A stretch of DNA of 64,000 nt from NCBI RefSeq assembly GCF_018873765.1, contig NC_057924.1, positions 12,425,001 to 12,489,000 on the forward strand, in the 5' to 3' direction. How positions within the stretch are numbered: position 1 is the first letter of the stretch; each line of letters begins with the position of its first letter. Positions 1 to 9,923 of the stretch are shown here, one piece after another. The translations under genes were made by a program, and so were the position numbers. The notes beneath the pieces were generated by a model that saw nothing but the letters and a program-made list of their open reading frames with translations, did no database searches and was not told the origin of the DNA. The DNA comes from Telopea speciosissima (taxonomy: Eukaryota > Streptophyta > Magnoliopsida > Proteales > Proteaceae).

Positions 1-1009
1 TGCCTATTTTTAACATTTACACATATTCCATGAATTACTTTCACAAAAAAGAACATCCAAAATGGTACTTGTGGTTTCGACCCAAGTTTGCTAGGTTACG
101 TTGAATATTGTTGTACACTAACCCTATAATAATCATTAGTCCACATACAATTTAGCTACTGAAAGTGTAAATAAGCTACTAAAACAATCAAAATCTGTAT
201 TAGTATGTGAAAACAAGCATACAACACTCACCACTCAATTCCTCTTGGCGGGTTCAATCCACAAGCTGCGTACCACTGAAGATGTCATAGCAAAATGCAA
301 CACATATATATCCCATGACATGTTTTGGGCCCAATTGTTCTGATAATCCATTACTGCCCACCAATAGGCCCCATCGTCAACATGTCGGAGGTATCCCAAC
401 CTAGGGAATGGCTCATCGAGACTGAAAGAAGGTGGAGCCGGCACACATGGTTGGGCCAGGTTCTCAAAGATGCTGTTGACAAAAGATGACCCATCACATA
501 TTAACCCTATTTTTTTCAAAAATATGTTGCAGGAAAATCAAATTTAAAACAGAAAATTCAATAACTAATTCAGTAACCTAAAAAAAATCTGACTCCATTA
601 AGTTGTAGATCCGGCCATTCTATCTAACATATAAAAAACTGAAATACAATTACCATGTCTACTAGTATATTCTAAAAAAAATTAGATTTGGGGATAAAAG
701 GAATTATCTTCAAGCTCCAATCTTTCAATCCAAGGTGTAGAAGGGTTAAATCTTGATAGGAATGCAAAAACAATGGTATTTAATGAACTATTGTGGACAA
801 CAGGTCGAAGTTTTTGACCAAAAACTGCGGGCCTATGTCGAAACCAGCAAAACAGTGGAGTTGGGTGTCGAAATCTGTCGAAGCAGAGAGGTTTCGATGG
901 GGATGGGGTATATTAAGTGACTGGTTCAACCAGTTTCGGTCGAACCAGCTCGAAACAACCGAGATGTCCGAAATATTGTCGAAATGAGTCGAAACCTGGT
1001 ATTATCCAG
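1..1009. other. No recognised gene; probable intron of the WD40 gene
   Basis: No exon with splice signals was recognised. A 94-codon minus-strand reading frame at 235-519 has a non-repetitive composition (WW, NNW and SWDIY stretches) that I cannot place in a family; it may be a transposon remnant. Positions 795-1000 are rich in tcgaaa/ttcgac words on both strands, as in degenerate foldback repeats. The stretch most likely belongs to a long intron of the plus-strand WD40 gene, because the first visible exon at 4214 starts in the middle of the protein. Confidence 0.4.
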
Positions 1010-1875
1010 TATTGAGCCTAGGTGTTGTCTCCATAAGCTGCAAAACCGAGATCTTGAACCGTATCGCCCAACTAAATGGGGTCAAATACATAATCCTTGT
1101 CCTCCAATATGCTCTATTCGAGGTCATACTTGATACAAGGCCTAAGCGATGCAGGTTTTTCCTCACAACTCTCCTGGCTCTTTTTGTTCCTTCAATCTAA
1201 ATCAAATTACTCCTCCATACTGTAGCATCCGAAGGCCTCCATTGAACATGGACATTCCACCTCAAACGACTTACTTGTAGTTTATCATGTATTAGAGCTA
1301 CTCCCAAATCAGCTCTAATATGATCATTCCTTACTTTATCCTTCCTAGTTTTGCAGCTCATCCATCTCAACATCCTCATCGCTACTACACTGAGTTTATC
1401 TATATGATGCTTTTTAACTGCTCAACATTCCGCACCATACGTCATAGCTAGTAATATTACTGTCCTATTTCAACCCAAAAAAAAAATATTGCTGTCCTAT
1501 AAAATTTTCCTTTTAAGTTGTAAAGGAATACGTTGATCTCACAACAATCCGGATGCAGCTGTCCACTTCATCCATCCTATTGTAATTCTCTATGAAACAT
1601 CTATATAACCTTCTTTATTTATGATTGAGCCCAGATACCGAAAATAATCACTTTTTGGAATCTCCCTCTCATCAATTTTCACCACCTCATTATCCGTCCT
1701 AGTGTAACTAAAGTTACACACCATTTATCTTAAAACCTTTTGATTCCAAGGTTGATCTCCATAACTCCAACTTGGCGTTAATTCCTGCTTTTGTCTCATC
1801 CACCAAAACAATATCATCAGCAAAAAGCATACACCCAGGAACCTCAACACAGCACCGATAATGACTTATAAACTC
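1010..1875 (-). mobile_element. LINE (non-LTR retrotransposon) 3'-end relic
   Basis: Read on the minus strand, 1875-1740 encodes a degenerate reverse-transcriptase palm segment with a FADD catalytic box followed by VDETKAGINAKLELWR-like residues. Positions 1440-1200 encode the C-terminal part typical of plant LINE ORF2: YGAECW, then MRMLRWM, RKDKVRNDHIRADLGVA, and RLRW followed by RRPSDA-like residues. The 3' end near 1070 carries the gaccccatttagttggg motif common at the ends of this plant LINE group. The reading frame is broken by frameshifts and only the 3' part remains, as expected for a 5'-truncated dead copy. It lies in the presumed intron of the WD40 gene, in antisense. Visible: the motifs. 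Inferred: the LINE assignment. Confidence 0.75.
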
Positions 1876-2175
1876 GATACACAGGGCCATAGGCTGCCAA
1901 AACCCAAAAATCCCAGTTTTGAAATAAAACTTCTTCCCATTCTAATTTCTTGGCCAAAACCTAATCAGATCTCAGCTACACTAAAAACAACCTAGGAGGA
2001 GTGATTAAGCATGTAAAAATTTGTATTAAAACTCGTAGCCACAGGTTGAAGTATGTTTAATTTTTTTGGTTGAATCCTGGTTTTTCTTGCTTGTTTTTGC
2101 CAACTATCACATCTAAACTGGAAAACTAACCTAGATTTGGATAATCTTGAATGATTTTTTATTTTTTTTCTCAAA

Positions 2176-2250
2176 AAGGGAGTACCCAGTGCACAAGGCT
2201 CCCGCCACTGTGGGTTCTGGGGAGGGTCATAATGTACGCAGCGTTACCCC
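2176..2250 (-). repeat. Au-like SINE, 3'-half fragment
   Basis: On the minus strand this is the 3' half of the same SINE as at 3127-3286: the 'tgcgtacattatgaccctcc' block, a 'gtggcgggagcc' block and the 'gcactgggta' block ending in ccctttttg. The Pol III promoter half is missing, consistent with 5' truncation. Confidence 0.75.
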
Positions 2251-3126
2251 TGATTTTTTTATCTATAATATATAATTTCTTTTGTTAAGTACTTATTATT
2301 AAGAGTTAAACACTACTTTATGTTTGTTTAATATGTTGCTATTAGAGTAGTAGTATGTTTAATGTTTATATACTTAATATATGTTACTTAATATTTACTA
2401 GTATGTTTATGTTTACATATTGTATGCTTGTTTTGGACCTTTAGGGGTTACTTTAGGCTAATATCCTAATACTCAAATAAATTTCTTTCTTTTTCAAATC
2501 TTCTTGCTTAATTGCTTCTTATTAGTTTTACTAGGTTTGATATTGCACTTACCAATGAAGATTTGAATCACATAGATGCCGTGAAGACAGAGATAACCTG
2601 AACATTGGTTGGATGTCATTATTTATTGCTTATTTATGATGCAAAATATTTAAACACTTGTTTTGCATGCATTATAAGCATATCCATGTGTATCAAAGTG
2701 TATCTAGCATCTTTGAGCATCTCAGTGGTAACGTCTTAAAACTAGCTTCTGAGACGCTGCTTGATATCAATACTTGACACCTTGCCCATGGCCATGGATA
2801 CCCTGTTTTCGCTTCACTTTCAGCCACCTTACCTTCTTCATAACTTTATATTTTCAATTCCAATTTCTCCCAAACTTGCTATATCAGCTCAAACCCATCA
2901 ACACTGACTGCTGAACCTCAGTTTAATACCCTTTTCATCTCCTGCATACCGTTGCCCTGTTCTATCTGAGATAATACTTTAGCCCATCGGACCCTTCGAT
3001 TGTCATTGGATTTTCTTCAATTGTGGGGTATAGTTTAACAGACCAGATGGGCTACTCGACTTGAATTTTATCCCATCATTCTAATCTCTGGTTTGTAAGT
3101 TACCGAAAATCTAGGAAATGCCCGAA

Positions 3127-3286
3127 AAGGGCGTACCCAGTGCACGAGGCTCCTGCCACTGCGGGGTCTGGGGAGGGTCATAATGTACGCAACCTACCCC
3201 TGCTTTCGCAGAGAGGCTGTTTCCCGACTCGAACTCATGACCACTTGGTCACAATGGAGTAACCTTACCGTTGCACCAAGGCCTGC
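3127..3286 (-). repeat. Full-length Au-like SINE
   Basis: Minus strand reading from 3286 starts ggccttggtgcaacggtaag, which contains a Pol III A box (TGGTGCAACGG). A B box follows (GAGTTCGAGTC, near 3230), then the acagcctctctgcgaa block, the tacattatgaccctcc block, and an end in gggtacgccctttt. This order matches the Au SINE family known from many angiosperms. No convincing target duplication was found, so the insertion is probably old. Confidence 0.88.
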
Positions 3287-4213
3287 CCACTTGGTCCAAA
3301 ATGTCCTAATGTTACCTAATTGATTTACTGCAATTCAGACATTTATTCACTGAGCAATTTAACCATAAATCATAACCTATTGATAGGGTTCCTGGGCTGC
3401 ACCACATAGCCTATAGTTGACATTCAACCAGTTGATCAGCAAGTATGTCTTACATTATTGTCCAACTACTAGATCAATTATATATAGTCCTAAAATATTC
3501 CTAGGACTAGATAGTGATACTTCAATATTCTCATTAATAAAATTAAGGTCCCTTAATATTGGAAAGTACATATATTGGTTTACATGGTTATTATTCTCGG
3601 CTTGTGCAGACCAGTGTTGGGCTTTCCTGAAGAGTTTGACATGGACCGGATTTTTTTTTTTTTTAATGCTGCTTAGACTGGGTGGCTCCAAGAATAAAAA
3701 AAATCTTAATTCAACCAGTTTCCCCAACATTTAGAAACTTCAAAACTTTTGAAGTCCCAATATCAAAAAATAAACTGCTAACTGATTGAACATGTCAGCA
3801 TTTGTAGTTTATTTTTAGGGGGAGGTTTTCATGCATGGCCGTATTAGGAGGGCCGGGTTATGATTTGTCAAATAGAGGGGAGGTTTGGGTCATTTCGACC
3901 CCCTCTTGTCCAGTGGCAGAGGTCTGTGCTTGACCGTGCATGGGGCACAGCCGTGCACGAAACCTTTTGCTTTATATATATATTTTGGCAGATGTGTGTT
4001 TTTCCATTTCATTTGCAATGTTGTGAGCCTTTTTCTTTGTAGTCTTTGTTAGGGTGATAAGTTTGCTCAGTTATAATTGTGCATCCTTTTTCTTCTCTCC
4101 CTCTCTCTCCATGTTCATACTAAAATGCTTTAGCTTCCTTGCAATCTTGAATCCAATCTGGCCACATAAATATTTCATGTTGTCTTATATTGTGATAAAC
4201 TTTCATTTTTCAG

Positions 4214-7200
4214 TATTTGCTTTCATCTTCGATGGATAAAACAGTGAGGCTGTGGCACATGTCTAGCACTACTTGCTTGAAAATTTTCTCACACAGTGAT
4301 TATGGTAAGTGCAGATGGTCAAATTGCAACTTTCTTGAGAAACTTTCAACCTCTGTAGTTTCTGGTTTTCTTTATTAATATTATCTAATCGGATTGCAAA
4401 AATGGATTTGCCTTGTTACAGTAACTTGCATCAAGTTTAATCCTGTAGACGATAGATACTTCATTAGTGGATCATTAGATGCTAAGGTCCGCATATGGAG
4501 TATTCCAGATCGTCAAGTTGTTGATTGGAACGATCTACATGAGATGGTCACTGCTGCTTGCTACACACCTGATGGCCAGGTCTGGTTATTTTGAAACTTC
4601 GTTTATTCCACAAAATAATTTGTCTGCCTTGTCTTCCCTGGCTTAATTTTTTTATCTTTCTACTTTTGAAGGGTGCATTAGTTGGTTCATACAAAGGGAC
4701 GTGTCGTTTATATAACACAACTGGTATGACCTGAGAGACTTTTCTTCTCTGCTTTTCCCCCTCTAATGTTATTTTATTGAATGTTTTTGTTACACTATCA
4801 TTCTAATAGTTACTTGAAGGCGTGTATAGAAAAATGCAAAAGTTACTTGAACGCAGTAGTAACTTGTAAAACCTTTTCGCCAATGGAGTGTGGTGTTATT
4901 ATGTATAATATATTGATGCTTGTCAGGCCCCTTTCTCAATAGTAGCCTTGGCCTAGAAATGCCTTTTCATATTATGAATAAAATATATTTTTTTGTGGTG
5001 AAATAAAGAAAATTAAATTAAAACATAATAGAAATATTAGATGTCATACAGGTAGATGATATATTATGAATAAAATATTGTTGCTTCAGGAAAGCAAAGA
5101 AATGAAATAAAATAAAACAAAGCTGTTTTTGTTGGAGCTTATGTTGGTTCGCTTCCTACATGCTGGCTTGGATCTATACTTTTGTTCTAATCTTTGTTTT
5201 TTAACTATTATTGGGTCATGATTAGTTCGCCTCCCCCTCTTGTCCCAGAAAATAAGTTGCAGCAGAAAGGTCAGATCGATCTAAAGAACAAGAAAAAGAA
5301 ATCCCATCTCAAGAAGATCACTGGTTTCCAGGTAATAATTAAATTGAACATTCCATCATATGCTCTCATAGACATGCTTCATTTTTCCATGGAATGAGAT
5401 CCTTACCTTTTTCATTCATAGTTTCAGAGTTTACATCATTCACGTAGAATATGGACTTTATACTTTACCTCTTCCTTTGTTTCCATTGCATATGTCCATG
5501 TTTCATTTGTTTCTGATTAGTTCCACTCAACAGTTTGCCCCAGGGAGCTCCTCAGAAGTTCTTATTACATCTGCAGATTCTCGAATTCGAGTTATTGAGG
5601 ATGTTGATTTGGTTCACAAATTCAAAGGTACAACTGGAAATTGCATCAATTACTCTCCATTTATTATATTTAGGATGCTATTTCATGGATGGTGCACATA
5701 CTGGTTATTTTGGATATCTATAAAGCTGTCTGGAAGCTTTTTGTGGCAAGCTGGATTAGAAATACAGGTAAACTGATTATCTTATACAGTCAACACCTTC
5801 CAAATCTTTTGAGTTTTGCACCTTTAAAGAGGGAAAAAGAGAACAAGAACAAGAGTATATATTGAATAAGAGGATCATCTTCTAGAATCAAGTTTCATTC
5901 ATTTGAGTTGAATTACCATGAGTATCGACTGGTGTCTTTATATGAACAATTAAAGCTGTCGTCATATATTAGAATTAGTGGCAAATGGACCCCTTAAAAC
6001 TTAAATTGATTTATTTGAGATCATAGCAAGCATGACAACAATTGCAAAACAGATGAGTGCCACTTTCTCACTACAATGCTCGGAATTCAAAGGCAGTATA
6101 AATACATTTTTGTATGTTTGTAAGGGCTTTTTTAGGCTACAGATTAGGTGTTGCTCTTCCAGAGCATAATGTTGTGCAACAAAGAACGTACCTGAAACAG
6201 TGTTACTGGGTTAAGGATGTTGAGATGGGTGGTGGCCAGATTGTAAACTGAAAAAATGGAAGCATTTGAGTGAACTTAGTGGTATTGTGAATGTTAGCCA
6301 TATTCTACATCAATCAAAAATTACAGCAACGATGCGTGTTTTGTTGCAAGTTGGAAAAGTAAAATGGCTTAGGTTGAATTGGGGAGGAAAGACTAGAATT
6401 TTCTTGGGTTGACAAGATATGGCCCTAAATGTAAGGGAATGACATAAGCCAGGGCCCGATTTTCTTACCAGTTCTGGTGTTACATCGCTCACCTTCAGTT
6501 TGGCAATTCAAATACTTTGGTTTACCTGTATGCATGATCTGAAAGTATGATGTGGAGATAATTCATAGCTACTATGGAATTCAACATCAATTCAGTTGCT
6601 GGAATTTCTCAAAGTGAAAATCCAGTAGGATTGTACCAGCAGTTTCTGAAACACACCCCAGCAAAAATTGGTTCAGTGGAGATGTATTCCTAAGTTATTA
6701 TGTAGAATTATTCAGTTAGATTAGTTAGCTTCTTCATTTATTTTCAGTGCTTACAGATTCCATCTGATTATTGCCAGTTGGTTCTTTTTCTCTGGCAGGA
6801 TTTCGCAATGCTAGCAGCCAAATCTCAGCGTCATTGACAGCAAACGGGAAGTATGTGGTCTGTGCCAGTGAGGACTCTCATGTGTATGTGTGGAAACATG
6901 AAGATGATTCTCGACCAAGCAGAAGCAAAGGTGTCACAGTCACACGATCATATGAACATTTCCACTGTCAAGATGTATCAGTGGCCATTCCTTGGCCTGG
7001 TATTGGCAACACGGGGGAAACACAGGATAGTTTTAGGAGGGAACTTAATGGACTGAGTTCATGTCGGGACAGCTTCTCATCAGCCAACTGTCTAAGTTTT
7101 CCAGTTGAGGAGACTGGAGATGAGGGATCACCAGCAACCTACGGCTGCCCCAATAGTCCACTGGATGGTCCCATTTCCAGTTCGAACAATAGTTTCTTCG

Positions 7201-7394
7201 CTGATAAGATCTCAGCAACATGGCCTGAAGAAAAGCTACTCGCAGCCACCAGAAACCAGAGTCCTCGTGTCAGCTTGGATCTCTCTAAAGGGGTAATGCA
7301 AGGTAGGTCAGCTTGGGGCATGGTGATTGTGACTGCAGGCCTTAGAGGTGAAATCAGAACATTCCAAAATTTTGGGCTGCCAGTTCGAATCTAA
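4214..7394 (+). CDS. WD40-repeat protein, WDR44-like, 3' part (N-terminus outside window)
   Basis: Six exons with GT-AG borders: 4214-4304, 4422-4579, 4672-4723, 5249-5331, 5534-5627 and 6799-7394. Joined they give 358 codons in one frame ending in TAA at 7392-7394. The protein begins mid-repeat with [11 protein letters not shown], followed by [18 protein letters not shown]...[18 protein letters not shown], a basic [12 protein letters not shown] linker, [12 protein letters not shown], and [16 protein letters not shown]. These are typical WD40 blades with GH-like/WD-like ends (here RLW, RIW, VYVW). After the last blade comes a serine-rich tail of about 150 residues. The order of blades and the KKKK linker match plant WDR44/At3g15470-type proteins, which are probably scaffolds for protein contacts; the substrate is unknown. 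The first exons and blades must lie upstream of position 1. The intron before the last exon (5628-6798) is the longest one visible. Confidence 0.85.
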
Positions 7395-7838
7395 TTGGCC
7401 TCAGAAAATAGGCTAGAGCTTCAGGCATGACGATGAATTGGTTATGGGCTGCAACGCAGTCTAGTCCATTTCATTTTCAGGCAAAAAAAAATGTTAGTTT
7501 TGTGTATAGAGAAAATATGTGGTGGTGTTTTGTAATATTTACTAGCTTCTGTCCCATTCTTATTATATGTGCTATTGAATGTGGTGAAGGATGGAGATAA
7601 TTGGGTCCGGAGGAATAGATAGGATTGTGAAAAACCACACGATGGATTAAGAATTCCATAAATTAGTGCAATGCGGAATTGTAGATTTAAGAGCGAGCCA
7701 AAGATGATTGGTTTTGGATGAATTAATTTTCCATTCAATAAGTTGTCACACATAATTGCTATGAGGTGAAGATATATATCTCTCTTGTTTCCAGATTTGC
7801 AGAAGAAATGCTATAGGATAAAACAAAGAAACCTATAC
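7395..7838. other. Probable 3' UTR and flank of the WD40 gene
   Basis: Directly after the stop codon the sequence is AT-rich with no further reading frame. I see no canonical aataaa in the first 300 bases. It probably holds the 3' UTR. Confidence 0.4.
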
Positions 7839-8022
7839 AGGGTTTTGAAAATTGGAATTGGATCGGAAGAATCGGCCGAGACTGATCTTGATTCAAGCTG
7901 CTTCCAATTAGCCTCTCCGGGCAGATTTTCTAGGATTCTGCCTGATTCTGGCATGGTCCGGACCAATCCCAATCTGAGTCGGCCGGCAATGATTCAGCGG
8001 CCGATTCTGGTTTTATAACCCT
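7839..8022. repeat. Small inverted-repeat element (MITE-like)
   Basis: It starts agggttttgaaaattgg and ends ccgattctggttttataaccct, so the ends are imperfect inverted repeats (agggtttt / aaaaccct type). The interior is rich in cggcc/gattc words (atcggccgag, gtcggccggc). It is too short to code. No clear target duplication. Confidence 0.55.
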
Positions 8023-8858
8023 ACTGAATGTCCTTACTCCTTGCTAAGGTACACGGCAAGGTGATATTGCCATTCTGAAGTCGGATAAAAGAATGGAGAA
8101 CTCCCATCCACCTCTTTTTAGTTCCTAAATGGGTTGTGAACAAATTGGAAAGCAGACTAGCATTATAAAAAATAAAAAATAAAAAACAATTATAAGGGAA
8201 AATGTTATTAACAGTTTTATGCAGTAAAAATGAAGGGATTTTCACCTTCATGGAGTGCGAAGTGGGGGTCATTTTGCGTGGCCCTATGTCTTGGAGTAGG
8301 AGCTATACTTCACATGTCACACACGATCAAATAGTGGTTTTTTCCCCCAAATATGAATTATGAAGAAATTATATTGCGCTAGAAATACACCCATGATTTG
8401 ATAATGTGTATAATAAACCTAATAAACTTGTGCTAGTTCTACCAAAAAAATAAAAAACTTGCCATGCTAGTTTTCTACATTAGGGAGAAGGCATATTACC
8501 TATCAATGCATTTTGAGTTTACACCATTGAACAAGAGAAGGGAGTCGAGGAGTTGAGGATTGCTTATTGTTTAAAAATATTGATTTACTATTTTACTTAA
8601 CTCAGTTTCTAAGTGAACTGGCTCGCCGAGTTTATCATGACCCGAGTAAAAATACTAAGTCTTATTTGATTCAATCTCAAAATTTTTTTACCTTAATCTA
8701 GTCCAAATAATTCTTGATCAAGTTTTTCAAAATTTTGACTTGACTCGATTGACTTGCCCTAGTCAAAACTCGGTTTTCCAACTACACCATTCACTGGATA
8801 AACAAAAGGTTAGAGAGCTGCCCATGCCATCTATGAAAGGAATCTCCCGTGCCACACC
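8023..8858. other. Intergenic, no gene recognised
   Basis: AT-rich spacer. Positions 8600-8790 contain repeated actcg/gactcg words (gactcgattgacttg), probably another decayed repeat. No exon or RNA gene seen. Confidence 0.4.
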
Positions 8859-8867
8859 AATCACGAC

Positions 8868-9580
8868 TAAGGGTGTCAAAACCAAACTGGAACCGAATAT
8901 CGAACCCGAAACGAGCCGAATTAACCGAACCAAGTTGAACCGAATAAATTCGATTTGGCTTCAGGTCTGCTATATGAAATTATGAGTATTTAATTCGGTT
9001 TGGTTCAAATATGGTTTTAGTTCAAAACCCTTCGGTTTGAACCGAAACCGAATTGAATAACCCACTTAAATCTAAAGCCCTATATCACTATATGACCTTT
9101 CGTATTTCACTGTTTCCCTTTTACTATTTTATGGTTTTACTTTTACTTTAAGTCTACTCTGCGCTGCGACTCTATCTTTCACAGGTTCCCATGGTCCCTC
9201 ACTACCAATTTCCAAATTCCATAGCTCCCAATCTACAAGGCTGCCTGCAACCTCCATCTTCCCCAAAGGCGACGACGACGGCGACGGCGACACCCTTGAC
9301 ACTTAAGGTAGATCATTGTTGCAGGCGCATAAGATACTATTACAAGATGGGCATTTGTATGACTTTCAACAACAAATATTATTGGGAATTTAAAACCAAA
9401 CATTAGAACAGTTTAGTAAACCAAATAGGAACTGAACTGTATAACCAGATTTAGACTCGAAACGAAACCGTAACTGAACCAAATCGAACAGGTTCGGATT
9501 CAGTATCCAATTCCAAAACCGACTTGATTCTCAGTTCAGCTCAGATCACACCATCAATCTATACCGATTGACACCCTTAT
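8868..9580. mobile_element. 713-bp non-autonomous DNA transposon with 9-bp target duplication
   Basis: The ends are inverted: taagggtgtcaa at 8868 and ttgacacccttat at 9580. They are flanked by an identical 9-bp direct repeat aatcacgac at 8859-8867 and 9581-9589. Subterminal regions carry many ccgaac/ttcggtt words in both orientations (8890-9060 and 9460-9530). There is no transposase. The 9-bp duplication suggests a Mutator-like element; because the ends differ by one base, an 8-bp hAT reading is also possible. Confidence 0.75.
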
Positions 9581-9745
9581 AATCACGACGTTAGAAACTA
9601 TTTTCCTCAACAAGGGGAGGGGATTCACATGGTCAGAGAGAAGAGGAAGTATGAGTGTGGATCCCATATGATCAAAGATGTAAGAGATGTGTGGGGAAAG
9701 ATCACCACACCGCTGGTATGGGGATCTTTTTTCTCAAAAAAATAA

Positions 9746-9914
9746 GGGCAAAAGTTCTCTGTCCGGGAGTGTAGCCTATGCCAGCACTCCCATGAGTCTA
9801 TCTCTCTCCTCCCCATATGAAAAGACATCTCTACCCCCTTGTTTTGAGGAGGAGAGAGATAGACACATGGGAGTGCTGGCGTAGGCCACACTCCCGGACA
9901 GAGAACTATTTCCC
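9746..9914. mobile_element. Foldback MITE, Mutator-type, perfect 9-bp TSD
   Basis: The arms gttctctgtccgggagtgt (9754) and acactcccggacagagaac (ending 9906) are perfect inverse complements. Pairing continues through gccagcactccc/gggagtgctggc and the tctctctcctcc/ggaggagagaga block, leaving a short loop. The element is flanked by aaaaaataa at 9737-9745 and 9915-9923. Related sequence occurs at 20052-20232 and 27447-27605. If transcribed it would fold into one long hairpin. Confidence 0.8.
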
Positions 9915-9923
9915 AAAAAATAA

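Larger units (their letters stand above)
1876..4213. other. Presumed intron sequence upstream of the first visible WD40 exon
   Basis: Apart from the two SINE copies listed separately, I see AT-rich sequence without recognisable exons. Around 3905-3965 there is a short gtgcatgg/gtgcacg palindromic repeat that recurs near 51355 and 59318. The sequence just before 4214 is a pyrimidine-rich tract ending in cag, a normal 3' splice site. Confidence 0.4.
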
